Notes: generated from the sequence alone by a model not told the origin. A stretch of DNA of 64,000 bases from Massospora cicadina (GCA_022478985.1 JAKSZP010000211.1:62001-126000); one strand, 5' to 3'. Shown: positions 23,732 to 35,279, numbered from the stretch's first letter. Program-made: numbers and translations.

Positions 23732-25199
23732 TATCAGACAACTGACTTGCCAAGGAAAGACTTGGCTTCCATTGGGGTACTCCAATACCAACAATAGAAT
23801 CTAAATTCCACAAGGGCATCGTCATTCTGATGATATGCAAATAAGAACCACATGGGGGTAAATGTGAAAAAGGATTGATTTATGAACATCATTACCACCC
23901 CGCCAATAAAGCTGAGTGCTGGCAGTAATCTTGAACATGCTTTGTGCATTGATGTCAAGCTACCTGTGTTGGCAGGAGGAGAATGTTCCGCCCATCCTAG
24001 ATTTGCATTTAGGACATACTCTTGACTCATTTGAATATGCGCTTAAAAACGTGGGGTGACAATTGTTTTGTCAGTTTTAATCCCAAATATTTCACTTTGA
24101 GTAGCATCCACTAAATTGGCGTTCCCACTTCCTCCATGATTGTGGTGGACCGGATTGATTAATATATTGAAACCTCTACTTGGTTTGCATTTGGGCTGAA
24201 TTCATTAATCTTTTTTACATGCATTTAGGTACTAAGGGACGACAATCATATTGTCAGGTTTAATCCTAACAGTATCCACCAAGTAGTGACCTCCAAATTA
24301 TTGTATTTGTTTCTTCCTAATCAGGACAGAGTAAATTGAGTGGTGGATCATTCCGCTCATTTTTGATAGTTTATATTTGTTCTCCTGAGAAGGAGTATTG
24401 TGTGAAACTTGTAGTGGTTGACTCCCAAAAGGTTTCCACACTGAGAGAGGCAATAGCTGAAATAACCAACATTAAGGCCACAGTCATTACTGATACAAAT
24501 GAGTTCAGGCTTTCTATTAGTTGGAAAGAATCCTTTAGGACAGCCAGAATGAGTGAAATTATTAAAATCCAAGTAACTTTGGTGAAACTAAAGGTTTAAA
24601 AGGATATGGCGAAATAACCTAGCACTCTACCATTCGCAGAGCACAAGTTTTAAAGTTAAAAAAGAATATAGAGGAGAGGACAATTAAATATTTCTTAAAA
24701 GAATGTGAAAATCTTCTTCAAAACACCAGGATTTTTTTTTATGACTTATCTTGCATATTGCAGGTTCCTTACTTTGGGTTCCTGGTGCCAATTTTTTGCT
24801 TCCGTTGGGGTTCCAGCATGCTTTTATATCTTGCAATTTTCTTATCAAAATTTTTTCTTATTGTTGGAGGGGTCTTTGACGGATTTATTTCTGTGTTGGC
24901 GCTCCTTTCAGGACTTTGATCTCAATCCACCCAATTGTGCTCAAATTTTCTCAAAGATTTTCCATTTTTTGTGACAAAAACTTTAGAAAATCAAATTTTG
25001 CAATGAAATAATTTCCTTCCACTTTTTCACTTGCTGTGAAAATTGAGATGAGGGGTCTTGGAAGAAACCTAACGCTCATCAAGGGTGTGCCCTAAATTTG
25101 CTATTTTCTCTGTTACAGGGTTTGTTATTGTTCCCCCTTCTTTTATTAAAAGGGGTGAATCAGCTTATCCAATTTTATGGGGCAGCTGTGATCCTTACA
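23732..25199 (-). repeat. 5' LTR of element C
   Basis: Copy of 17078-18550; its first bases are TATCAGACAACTGAC (G-to-A change in the TG end) and it ends TCCTTACA. An 87-codon plus-strand frame (24336-24599) is broken by a 1-bp indel in the other LTR, so it is not a gene. Confidence 0.9.
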
Positions 25200-25203
25200 T
25201 TTT

Positions 25204-25424
25204 GTCTTTGTTACTAATCAAAATATCCAAAGACAGATGGCACTAATCTTTTAATAGGTTTTTACTAGCCACCAATGCATACCTTTGCAGCTTAGTAATG
25301 AATAAGACAAGATACATTAATTTTTTTTGATTATTAACCAATCTCTCATTGCAGCATAGATTTAAATTTAAATAATAATTCTGGGGCAAATAATGAATTT
25401 CTCATGTCAGGCTTTTCCATGACA
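25204..25424 (-). repeat. 3' LTR of element J, second part
   Basis: Continues J sequence after C (TTACTAATCAAAA as in 47510-47522) and ends TTCCATGACA. The adjacent bases 25425-25442 give, in element orientation, GGTGGGGGAAGA directly before TGTCATGG, a good polypurine tract. Confidence 0.8.
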
Positions 25425-25449
25425 TCTTCCCCCACCAGGGGTGAAGCTA

Positions 25450-25660
25450 TCAATGAGACCTTATTTTGCCATTTTCTCAACAATTCTCCCACGTTCTTAA
25501 GGCTCTCTACTAGCTCCCATGTGCTTCTTCAACTGATTACCCATACCACTTGACCAGGTACAGATTTTCCCATGGAATGTCCATCTTCCTGTGAAGCCCT
25601 GCTTTGTACTCAGGGAAGGTGCCTTTGTTAAGTGGAGGTGCTGTCACTATAACCTTATGA
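25450..25660 (-). pseudogene. Element J chromodomain relic
   Basis: Minus strand gives HIPWENLYLVKWYG (as DIPWENLYLVKWYG in one frame), a stop, then RALRTWENC, matching the chromodomain pattern E-Y-L-V-K-W-x-G and a terminal E-x-W-E-N-like helix. Separated from the integrase by insertion D. Confidence 0.65.
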
Positions 25661-25700
25661 TATATTTAAAAACGTCCGTTTTTTAGCATCCAGGACCAAT

Positions 25701-26160
25701 TGTCATGAAACATCATCCTAAACTTTGCTAAGCGTGGCAGAAGGTAATCTGTTACAACAATCCTAACTAATGGTGTTTGGCATAGGCTTTAAGGCACTAT
25801 AAAACCAAAGTGAGAACCAAAGAGCTTTAAATTAAAGTAAGAAGTGATTTCATGAGGCAAGCTTAAAAACTGACCTAAAATTCAAAATGGGTTCTCTTGA
25901 AATCAAGGGTCACTTATATATAAACATTGGGGATTAGCACAGGGCAGAGGAGAAAACACACCTAAGAGTTCAGCAGAATTCTGCCATGAAATCAAAACTT
26001 AATATCTTTCATTTTTGGTAAACTTGTCAATGAATAACTAAGGAATCTTAAACGCACATCAAATGGGAGTTTTTATGAGCTCCAAAAAGGTAAGTTTTAA
26101 AGCACAAATTGGATTCAGATAGTATGAAATGCCGCAATCAACTTAAACTGACTCATGACA
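25701..26160. repeat. Left LTR of element D
   Basis: TGTCATGAA ... ACTCATGACA, matching 26529-26976 (for example CTGTTACAACAAT in both, and the gag-like GGACAGAGGAG stretch near the middle). Several substitutions and small indels. Confidence 0.88.
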
Positions 26161-26528
26161 CCACCTCTTGTAATATGGATGCATCGTCAGGCAACAGTGG
26201 AGGTAGGGGGAGAAAGGAGCATCCAGCACTGCAGGCACGGGCATTTGGAACCATTACAACCTCAAGCCAGGACTGGAAGCTTGGTGCGGCTCCCCTCAGA
26301 AGGGCACATGTCAATGGAATTGTGGGCTTTGCCCAATTGGAAGGAATGGGAGGCACAACCAGAAGGCACGTGTTGTGGGGGAACTGAAGGGAAAATGGAG
26401 TTATGGGTGCATGTAACCTGACAGAGGGCATGATGAAAGGTGAGAGCGCGGCGGATATCTTAGCAGCTGGCGAATTTGGGACGTTGGTAATCAGTGGGGT
26501 GCAAAAAACAATAATGATATTGAAGTAA
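26161..26528. other. GC-rich internal region of element D
   Basis: 368 bp, clearly richer in G and C than the flanking LTRs. Overlapping open frames exist on both strands (26109-26387 plus, 26155-26421 plus, 26153-26431 minus), which is expected of GC-rich DNA, and none resembles a known domain. It may be captured host sequence. Confidence 0.6.
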
Positions 26529-26976
26529 TGTCATGAATTACCATCCACCATCTTGCACAAGCACAGCAAAAGGCCATCTGTTACAACAATACTACCTAAT
26601 GGAATTTGGCGGATGCGCCAAGGCACAAGAAATCAAAGTTAGAACTGAAGTGCTTTATTTAAGTAAAAAGCGCTTATGTGAGGAATTAAAAACTGACTTA
26701 GAAATGAAAGATGGGTTTATTAGTATCTAAGGTCGCTTGTATAACAAACTATGGTGAATTAACATAGGACAGAGGAGGGAAACACACCAAAGAGTTTGGC
26801 AAAATTCCGTCATGCTGCCAAAATTACTTTTTTTGTTTTTTAAAACTTGTTAATGTACTGCTGAGGAATCAGGCATCGCCCATCGAAAAGGGCTACACTG
26901 AGATCTAGGTTAGTTTGTTTTGAACAAACCATAATTTGTACAAAATGCTGTGATTGACTTAAGTTAGCTCGTGACA
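26529..26976. repeat. Right LTR of element D
   Basis: 448 bp, TGTCATGAATTACC to CTCGTGACA, followed by target duplication CCAAT. Confidence 0.88.
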
Positions 26977-26981
26977 CCAAT

Positions 26982-28170
26982 GGAACACATCACGGATCTT
27001 CCAATCCTCAGGGAGGCATACTTGATAAGCTACCTTACCTTTTACTTCCATAACCTTAATGGGACCCACATATTAATGAGCAAACTTTTAACATGGAACA
27101 TCCAGTGGTATGTTATGAGCATCTGGATAAATATCACTTCCAATCTCTAATGGTTTCCCTGGCCCCCTTTTTACCTTCAAAGTCCTTATAGATCTTTACT
27201 GCTTGATTAAAGTTGACAAGATATAGGGAATGCATATGGTGTATTCATTTCAAAACCCCCCAACCCATTGGGCTTTCTGCTTCAAAGTCAGGCAATAGAT
27301 TCCATCTTGATTCATGTCCATGTTTTTCCTTAAATGGCTACATAGCAGTAGATGCATGATCTAAGTTGTTGTACAAACTGAGATAAAGGCAAAGACTCAA
27401 TCCGTTTTGTCTTTATCTGCATTCAAATAACATCTTTGGGATTGATCCAGCACTTACATAAATATTCTATTCTGAACGTCTCTCTGAAGGGTGTTACATG
27501 GCATAAAATTATCACTTTATTTCAAAATACTTTATGATTTGCTTCCAAAATTTGATGTTAATTGTGGACCCATATCAGAAAAAATCTCTGTTGGAATGCC
27601 ATGGTGAAAAACACATGCTTTATATATGGCTAGTTCATCTCCTTAGCTATGACTTTTGTAGTCAATTTTTAAAGTGAGATAATTTGTAAACCTATCAACC
27701 ACTAGAACCACTTCATTGTATCCCTAAGATTGTGGCAGATCTACTATGAAATCCAATTAATGACTCCCAGGGACTATACATAATATTTAAAGGCTCAAGC
27801 TAACTCTATCTTCACATATGAGTTTTATTCTTTTAGCCACAAAATTCACAAAATAATCAGGTATTTTGCCACATCTCCCATAAGACCTGGACAATGGTAG
27901 GATTGCTTAATTAATGACATAATTTTGTTGTTCCTAGGATGAACAGCCATGCTTGAATCATGGCACTCATGGCTATTTCTAACCGTTGTGGTCACTGGCA
28001 CAAACATGAAACTCTTCCAGATAAGCCGTGTGCCCCTTTAAGAAATCTCCCTTGGTATCAATCAATTCTCAAATTATTGGCAAGATTGTCCTTTTTGTAT
28101 TGACAAAACAAATCAGCCTCCTGAGTCTTTTTTAGTATTGGTGGGGACCAACGCATGGGGCGGCCACATG
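26982..28170 (-). pseudogene. Element J integrase relic
   Basis: The catalytic block reads GIPTEIFSDMGPQLTSNFG (about 27545-27600), with the second aspartate. The C-terminal module near 26985-27060 reads GKVAYQVCLPEDWKIRDVFH. H2C2-side traces run to about 28170. Many stops. The sequence is continuous with the chromodomain once D is removed. Confidence 0.75.
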
Positions 28171-29097
28171 TCTACTTGAAGGTTCTAAATAAAACTAAAT
28201 GTTAACTAAACTTATAATATGATGCTTCTGTAATAATGAGTGTCTCTAACACTACAAAAAAGCTACTGATAAACACAATGAAAGACATTCTGTAAGGTGA
28301 CAACACATTTATAACTTGCAAGCTAAACCCAGAAAACCCATAATGAGGTAACTCTTAAGGCTAGAAAAATATATCATAGAATAAATAATTAAATAAAATA
28401 ACCTTTATTTAAGGTTTATTAGATGAACAATAAGGAGATTGGTCAGAAAAACGTAATTTATGGAAAATTGGGACAGGGCCAGAATCAATTTGGTGAGTCT
28501 TGGAACAATTTTATCCAATAATACAATACTAACATCCATGGTAGTTCTACGCCTCAAGTACGTTGAACTTGAGTTTTTGACACTAGATAATTTTTCCATT
28601 TTTGGCAATACTAATTTTGTAAATAAGTCTAGTCTCCATTGGAATGTAAACTCAATGACCCAACCTTGATTAAATTGTAAGTGTGATTTTTGGTACTGTT
28701 GATGTAACGTTCATACCCCATCACGCATTTCTGAGGACTCATCTGGGCCTGCTTGACCTTGACCCAGCATACACACGGTGTACCTGAGTTCAGAGAGATC
28801 AGCTAGCTTGACCCCTTTAGCCATTCTCATCCTCTTTGTCCTTTTGGTTTACTACAGAAATCATATCATGGGACATGACAGCTTTGGAGGTTATCTCTAG
28901 CATTAATATTTGATAAGAAGGAGGTTGGAGAGATCTCCATCCATTAAGGACTTTAGGGAATGTTAAAGAGTGGACATAGTGGGTGTGGGGCATTAAAATC
29001 ATGGGGAATAAGGTAAGCAGATGTTGAATTTTTTATTAAGGAGACATGCTGTATGCAATGCCACAACATAGTGGGCAAGATAGAACTCAGTATATTT
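28171..29097. other. Decayed J internal sequence, no recognised gene
   Basis: About 930 bp between the integrase relic and insertion X3. Minus-strand frames of 67 codons (28405-28608) and 61 codons (28817-29002) show no domain. From position it should be J's RNase H-integrase spacer or older insertions. Confidence 0.4.
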
Positions 29098-29115
29098 AAA
29101 AATTTCCAGCGCACA
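29098..29115. repeat. Target-site duplication of X3, left copy
   Basis: AAAAATTTCCAGCGCACA, repeated at 29675-29692 with one C/T difference (17 of 18). Confidence 0.82.
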
Positions 29116-29674
29116 CAACACCCTCCTCTGCCAGCAACTCCATGGGGCAATGGAGCCCCTTGTCGAGGGTATTCCTATTCCCAATTTTCCTCATGATTTT
29201 GAGGAAGATGCGAAGTACAAGATTGAGGAGCTTGCTTTTTTTGTGAGCCGCGCTTGCATTGATGCAGCAAAAACTTCTCTTTTCAACCCCAATTATCTCA
29301 AAACCCGCTGGCGCATCAAGTCATTTACTTGTGTGCCAGCTCTCATCAATTTTTCTGAGCATCAACTTGCTCAATACGTTGAGGTGATGGACACCGCTGG
29401 CCTCATTAATGAAGAAAACCCCCAACTATACCTCCTTATGCCCCATGTCGCTGATGCTCTCACCCCAATGCTGTCCGCCATGGTCCACCAGCTAAAGTGG
29501 GCGCTGGACAAAAGTTTCCCCAAAGCCTCCTCGCTATCTGATATGGCTTCCTAGGCTGATAACCAAGGGGCTATATTAGGAATTTTTTTAATTTATGATA
29601 ATCCCTTTGTTTGGCCCATTTAGAAATAAAGATGCGTGGCGGCTCCCCTTTTGGATTGGGTACCACTAGTACTA
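29116..29674 (+). mobile_element. X3: short retroinsertion carrying the X C-terminal domain
   Basis: A ~560-bp insert in an 18-bp imperfect duplication, with its 3' end on the right (GGCTCCCCTTTTGGATTGGG, then TACCACTAGTACTAAAAAA). The 3' block resembles those of X1 (5360-5394) and LINE b (55398-55431). It holds one intact open frame. 5'-truncated retrocopy or a distinct short member of the X family. Confidence 0.72.
29150..29554 (+). CDS. X3 open frame: unknown 134-residue protein, X C-terminal domain
   Basis: Intact ATG-to-TAG frame, 134 codons, in a region where nearly every other frame is broken. Its C-terminal half (SEHQLAQYVEVMDTAGLI, then MPHVADALTPMLSAMVHQL) resembles the end of X1 (KAEDTLAKYIVGIMMAG, then TADAPTPLLSAL). 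Predicted soluble, mostly helical, no signal peptide or membrane segment. A TATA-like AGTATATTTAAAA lies about 60 bp upstream, in the target. I do not recognise a family; whether it is expressed is unknown. Confidence 0.6.
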   Translation: MEPLVEGIPIPNFPHDFEEDAKYKIEELAFFVSRACIDAAKTSLFNPNYLKTRWRIKSFTCVPALINFSEHQLAQYVEVMDTAGLINEENPQLYLLMPHVADALTPMLSAMVHQLKWALDKSFPKASSLSDMAS

Positions 29675-29692
29675 AAAAATTTCCAGTGCACA
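29675..29692. repeat. Target-site duplication of X3, right copy
   Basis: AAAAATTTCCAGTGCACA, partner of 29098-29115. Confidence 0.82.
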
Positions 29693-29968
29693 AATTTTTT
29701 TTTCAGCTGTTGACATGTTTGAGGGTAGTCGGAATTAGATATGGAGTTTCACTGTGTTGGTGCTTGCTTTGCCCACAGCAAATGCAAGCTCCTCATTTTC
29801 ATCTTGGGCTCCCTAAAGGATTTGGATAGGAATTAGAAAGTGAATTCCATTGATGAGCAGCTCCATGGCCGCTTGGAGATTTTGGCGGAGGGGAAGATTG
29901 ATGGGGCAGTGGCAACTTCAATGTCATGTTGATGGTGAGTCTATTAGTAGACTAGCCCTTATGAGGGT

Positions 29969-30768
29969 TGTTGAAATTGGCACTTAAGCGTCATATTTAA
30001 AAGGAGCAGGTTTTTAGACTTAAATCAATAAGGCGCTGTATGAAGACAGCCGCCTAAGTAAAATTTTAAATAGGACAAGCTTGGCAATAGAGTTTATTAT
30101 AAAACAGAAATAAGCACATTGTAGTATTGCATACTACCAAAGGCTCAACTCTTTCACCATAAGATATCTTTAGCTAGGTTCCACTTTAGTACATAGAAAA
30201 AGGTCCTTTTTGCTTTAGAATTCAGTATAGATAACCCTCCTGCTTGAGTTCCTATTGGTGCTTCTCATGTTTATTAAGCAGCACTCTGAAGTAGAGACTA
30301 ATGGGCTAATAATCCAGATTAGATTAATCAAACATATCCTATGGCTTGAGGGATTTAACTTGTTGTAGAAATCAACCAATTGCATAATAGGCTCTGGTGG
30401 AATGCCATAATAAAATAGGATATTCTCCTACCAGAAATTTTATATCAGTGTGGGGGACAAGATAATAGATAAGGATATAGGTAGCAAAATCATATCTTGC
30501 TCTCTGAGGCCAAAGGCCTAAGATATTACTAGATCAAGGGGATAAAAGTTATAAGGAAGTTCTGGGTTTTGATTAGCCAGGTTTAAGAATCCTTAAAGTA
30601 GGGCAAATGCACCAAGAGTAAGCTAATACACCTTTGGTATTCCTTAAGAATTCAAGGCCCATGCGCATAAGGCTCTATATACCGTCAAAGACCATTTATA
30701 GATATTATTGAAAAATAGATACTAACACATATTGCTTAAACTGATGGTTGGTTAAAACAATTACAACA
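29969..30768 (-). repeat. 3' LTR of element H
   Basis: 800 bp, TGTTGAAATTGGCA to ATTACAACA, matching 42488-43272 (for example AAGGCGCTGTATGAAGACAG in both). The next internal bases (30769-30780) read GTGGGGGGAAA in element orientation, a polypurine tract. Confidence 0.9.
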
Positions 30769-30822
30769 TTTCCCCCCACTTGACCAAAAATCTGGTAACA
30801 AAGATGAGTGGGGATCAGCCAG

Positions 30823-31026
30823 TTATTGAGGACTAATGGATGAAATCCTGGAGTGCAGGTGGTGCCTCTTTAGAAACTTGGCATTCATTTGATTAATATG
30901 GTGTCCATTAGTAGGGTCTTTCAAGGTGTAGGTATCAGTGGAAGTCTTCTCCATGATCGTAAAAAGTCCTAATAACATGTGCATCAGTTTGTGGTTTCTC
31001 CTAAACCCAAGATTATCATAGTACAA
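30823..31026 (-). pseudogene. Element H integrase C-terminal module
   Basis: A 67-codon frame reads LLGLFTIMEKTSTDTYTLKD then NGHHINQMNAKFLKRHH, the GPY/F-like module that follows the integrase core. Element G separates it from the core at 37667-37957. Confidence 0.7.
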
Positions 31027-31362
31027 AATTCAATACTCCTACCTCAAAAAAATTCAAGATCTACCATCCTCGTTATCCTGGGCTCTATTCTTGAATCAAA
31101 AGATAGAGCGTTCAAGTAAGCAGAGCTTTCTAATTAGATAACTTCTGAGCAAGCTTTTACAGATATCTACTCAGACTCGTTTGTTCTACCACAATGCAGG
31201 AATATAAAAGAGGAGGCAACACGAGCTGTCTTTGATGTAGCAGTGCAAAAGGGGAATGCCTAATGGCTGAATGATTAGAAATATTGTAATCATATACAGT
31301 GTAAGCCAAAAAAGGTTCCAGCTAGACGCTTTGCAAGCAACCAACTTACATAAGATACAAAC

Positions 31363-32305
31363 TGTAATGGACTGGTTCTTTCCAGTAGTGGACAAAAGTG
31401 TTGGGTAAAACCAACCAAGTAATAGTCCACAGCCCTGAAAGCACACCAGAGAAGGCTCTGAATGTCCGCATACTACTATTTGGTTTGATAATACTTGTAG
31501 AAGAGTTAAGAAGATACTTAACCCTAACAGAGCTCCATGACCCCAAGAGAGAGATAGATAAGGATTCCACTAAGTGATTAAGTTCAGTCTCTTGGTTCAG
31601 AGAGAATATGTTCTTCATTGTGTAATTTGACCAAAATAAAATAAATAATTGAATGGTTATTCAGAGATAGATTTTATTGAGCAAAAACTGCTGAAATACA
31701 CAGAATTGAGAGATTAAATCTGCTCAATTCTTATTTATAATAGTCATAAATTCTACTCCATCTTGTTTAAGTCTGATAATTATTTATGCTGCAATTGTGA
31801 ATATATATGATTTAAAAAATATGTAATAATTTGCTTATTATGCTTAAGAAATTCATATATGTTATAGTTGGTAAGCATGCCTAAATAATTTAAGTTGTAG
31901 GAGTTTGGTGCAAAAAGGCTAAATTTAGGGCTATTTTACAGGCTCAAACGTCAAGTTGCATTTGGAGTAAATTTTGAGGAGAAAAATTGGTTAATTTCAT
32001 CTTCTTTAAATATTTCTTTGCTAGGCAATTCCTTCATTTCAGAACCACTATAATAAGGGTGCCTCTCAATTCTAACTGCTGTTGTGGTCCGTCATTAAGT
32101 TCAGATTGTGATTTAATTAAATAATTTTTATGGGCAAAGTTTGAATCCTGTTGATCCCTTGAAGACATATAGTAGCCTTCATTTGATATACTTGTGGCCA
32201 ATTCTGTTTTTTTTTCTATTTTAAGATTAATAAAATTTTTGTTTTTATTTAGTATTATCTCTAATAAAGATAATGTGATGGTCAGGAATGTCCTGTACCA
32301 TCACA
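31363..32305 (-). repeat. 3' LTR of element G
   Basis: 943 bp, TGTAATGGACTGG to ACCATCACA. Closely matches 36574-37520. On the internal side 32306-32320 reads CAAAGGGGTGA in element orientation, the polypurine tract. Confidence 0.92.
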
Positions 32306-32344
32306 TCACCCCTTTGAGATAAAATCTCTCTGATTTTCTCAAAG

Positions 32345-32475
32345 CAATGGCGGCAGTCTTCAGCTGCTTGTAAGGAAAGATTCCTTAATAGGATAATCTC
32401 TCCATTTTATCAGAAATTTGTGTTGCCCACGTACCAAATTACTGTCCAGTATCTCCTCAACTTCATATTCAGGCA
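32345..32475 (-). pseudogene. Element G chromodomain
   Basis: Minus-strand translation gives EYEVEEILDSNLVRGQHKF then LIKWRDYPIKES, a clear chromodomain start (V-E-E-I-L-D ... K-W), before a frameshift and stop. It follows the integrase and ends 40 bp before the LTR. Confidence 0.82.
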
Positions 32476-32779
32476 ATTTACATAGTGTGGGTTAGAGGGG
32501 AAAGGCCTTCTCTGGCAGTGGCCCTGTAAATAACTTAAGTCAGGAAATATGAATAGTAGGATGGGCTCTTGATCCTTCTGGTAATGACAATTCAATAGCT
32601 GCTGGATTGTATTTGTTTGATCACTTTGTATGGTCCAATCCATACAGGACCAAACTTGTTGTGTGGCGCTTTGGTATTGTAGTTCTAATATTGAATTAAC
32701 ACATAGCTCCACCTTTATTCCCAGATTGTCCCAACTTTTCTTATCTGCTTTCTGCTTTTGAGATTTTGCTGCCTGATCC

Positions 32780-33480
32780 AAACGTTGCTTTAGAAGTTTT
32801 GAAATTTCCAGAGCATTCCTGGTAATATCATCTGCTGTGGGGTTCTGTCCACCTACTGAGGGGCCCAGGGGTCTGGATGATACCCATGATTGGCAAAAAA
32901 GGGAGACATTCCAGTTGATTTATAAACCAGGCTATTTTATGAGTACTGAGCTAATCCTAACCAATCCCTCCATTCTTTCTGGCATCCAGATACATAACAA
33001 TGAATGTATAGTTCAAGCACCTGATTTACTCTCTCTTTCTGACCATATGAATGAGGATGGTAGGCAGAGGATCGACAGGGCTTGATCTGTAGGTTGTCCA
33101 GTAGATGGTTCCAAAACTTAGATACAAACTGGGGTCCATGATCATAGATTATCTCCTCTGGCACTCCATGGCGCGAGAAAACTTCCTCCAAAAACAAGGC
33201 TTCTGCTCCCTTTGACATATTTGGGTAGTACATGGAATGACTCAGCATACTTAGTTAACTGGTCAACTACAACCATTATGAAATTAGTTCCCTGGGACTT
33301 GGTAGAGCAGATATAAAATCCACACTGATGGATGACCAAGGCTTGTGGGGCCTCTGTAGGGGCATCAACTTCCCCATGGGGAGATTGCGTTGAGGCTTGA
33401 CATGTGCACAAGTCAGACATTGGCTTACATGATCTTTAACCCTTCTTACTATCCCAGGCCATGTGTAGTGTCTGGTGATA
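32780..33480 (-). pseudogene. Element G integrase
   Basis: Frames 33142-33420 (HQCGFYICSTKSQGTNFIMV, VDQLTKYAESFHVLPK) and 32937-33248 (EEIIYDHGPQFVSKFWNHLL, then QIKPCRSSAYHPHSYGQKER) overlap and together cover the core. The SDRG-type block is Y-D-H-G here and the Y-H-P-x-S/T-x-Q-x-E block is nearly intact with the third acidic residue. A frameshift near 33200 separates them. Confidence 0.87.
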
Positions 33481-33537
33481 AGTTCTAAGTTTTTGTATTC
33501 CCTGGATGTCCAGCCAGCAGATGGTTATGACAGGCCT

Positions 33538-34206
33538 CTAACACCTCCTTTTGTAAGTTCTCAGGTGGAACCCACATCTTCCCATGGTAATGGGTTCCAT
33601 TATCCTCTTTGCTAAGATTTTGAACTTAGTTGAGGTTCCATTAGCCAGCTTCTGTAGTAGCCTCTTACCAAAATTAGTTTTTCTTTGGGAAGCTCGAATT
33701 ATTCCATTAAAACCTTTAGCACCATCTTCAATTAATGAAAAAACGTCAGGAGTCAACCTAGTGGCAGTGTTAATTTTGCCCAGCTCATGAGTGGTATAAG
33801 ATAACCTGGGGTCCTGACTTAAGAGATCAGAGAGCAAGTTCTCCTTGCCTGGGCGGTATTCAATCTTGAACATAAAATTGGACAACTCCACATGCCAGCG
33901 AGATTGTCTCTGGTTCATCCGTTGTGGCTTCTTATAGAACTTCAGAGCCTTATGATCAGTCCGTATAATGATGGGCCATAAAGCATACATCAAGTAGTGT
34001 TGCCACTCCTGGAGGGATGTCACTATTTCCAACAACTTCTTATCATAAATAGGGTAATTGGTCTCCGCAGGCTGCATCTTACAGCTGTAATAGCAGATGA
34101 GATGTTCCAGGCCATCCTTCTCTTCTTGAAGAAGGACAGCCCCGATTGGGCAGTTGAATGCATCAGTTTCCAGTATAAATGGTTTCTCCAGATCAGCATG
34201 AGCCAA
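33538..34206 (-). pseudogene. Element G RNase H and H2C2 linker
   Basis: 222-codon frame: KPFILETDAFNCPIGAVLLQ (first catalytic D), YSCKMQPAETNYPIYDKKLL (acidic residue lost near E-L-L), IIRTDHKALKFYKKPQRMN and FKIEYRPGKENLLSDLLSQD. It then runs into the linker before the integrase. The longest frame of this element. Confidence 0.88.
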
Positions 34207-34254
34207 GTCAGGGGCTTCAATAAGATTTCTTTTTATTTCTTGGAAGGCTTCTTC

Positions 34255-35040
34255 CTATTCCACGCCCCATTGGAAAGGTACCTTCCCTTTTAACCTAGTT
34301 AGTGGTATAGCCACTGCAGACAGGTCTTTAGAGAACCGTCTTAAGAAGTTGACAGTTCCTAAGAAACTGCGTACACCACTTTGATCAGTTGGGGCCTTCC
34401 ATTCCTTGATGGCCTTAAGCTTGTCAAAGCAAACCGCCAATCCTTCTTTAAACACCACGTTTCCCAAAAACGTTACTGAAGACTTATGAAACTCACATTT
34501 TGAGGGTTTCAATTTGAGTCCTGCACCCTGGATGGCTTTCAGGACGGACTTAACATCCTTCACATGTTGTTTCTTAGACTTAGAGAATACCAGTACATCG
34601 TCCATATAGGTAAAGCAACAACGTCACAAGGAATCGTGGAGCACGTGATCAATCAGCCGTTGGAACACAGCAGGTGCATTTCATAGGCCAAAGGGTATTA
34701 CCTGATACTCATAAATTCCAAGGTGGCACTCAAATACTGTTAATTTCTGATGATCAGGCTGCACTGGTACTTGATGAAACTCTTCTACCAAGTCCAGCTT
34801 GGTAAACCAAGTGCTTCCAGAGATCATGGGTAAGATGTTCTCAAAGAGTGGCAGGGGGTAAGAGTCTGGTTCTGTCACCTTATTCAGCTTGCGGAAATCC
34901 ACACAGGGACGAAGCTCTTCATTTGCCTTAGGTACCAGCAGGATTGGGGATACCACAGAATATTTAAATGGTACTATTGATCCTGATTTCAGCATGGAAT
35001 CACTGTACTTCTCTAAGGCTTCCCTTGATCTTCGGTCCAA
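34255..35040 (-). pseudogene. Element G reverse transcriptase
   Basis: Frame 34681-35040 carries SPILLVPKANEELRPCVDFR and TWFTKLDLVEEFHQVPVQPD (catalytic D in L-D-L). After a stop at 34681 and a short gap the next frame (34255-34605) begins with the metal-binding YMDD box (34597-34608), then KLKPSKCEFHKSSVTFLGNV. Only a few lesions, so recent. Confidence 0.9.
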
Positions 35041-35279
35041 AATATAAATGGGATATCCTTGGGGAAAATCTGAGTCCTCCTTGAACTGGAAATTGAGGGA
35101 AAATGGGCCACAAGCATCAAACTAGGGGAGTTCTCAAGCCCCAAACACATTGTCAAACTCAGCATATTCTTTAGGCAAGGTACTTTTAGTGGCTTCTTAA
35201 GACAAAATTCCAAGCTTGGCTGATGTGGGCTCACAAGTTGTGAACTTTCACTGAAAGGAAAATGAATCATCAGGGTGCC

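Larger units (their letters stand above)
17078..25199 (-). mobile_element. Element C: full-structure Ty3/gypsy chromovirus inside LTR of J
   Basis: LTRs at 17078-18550 and 23732-25199 (about 1.47 kb each) flank 5.2 kb with minus-strand gag, protease, RT, RNase H, integrase and chromodomain relics. The J2 LTR (47480-47520) shows the uninterrupted target, so the insertion point is secure. The duplication is TTTT or ATTTT, depending on whether the LTR ends at 25199 or 25198. All genes are broken. Confidence 0.9.
25701..26976. mobile_element. Element D: miniature LTR element (TRIM-like), 1276 bp
   Basis: Two LTRs of 460 and 448 bp enclose only 368 bp. Perfect 5-bp target duplication CCAAT (25696-25700, 26977-26981). 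The termini form an 8-bp inverted repeat, TGTCATGA...TCATGACA. No retrotransposon coding domain. It interrupts J between the integrase C-terminus and the chromodomain. A GAGGTGG tract beside the left LTR in minus orientation hints that the element reads on the minus strand, but I cannot fix the orientation. Confidence 0.88.

Noticed and set aside
24336..24599. Plus-strand frame of 87 codons in the C LTR
   Set aside because: The other C LTR (about 17690-17940) has the same sequence with a 1-bp indel that breaks it.
28405..29002. Minus-strand frames as a possible host gene
   Set aside because: Short, no conserved motif, and in different phases without credible introns; more likely decayed J sequence.
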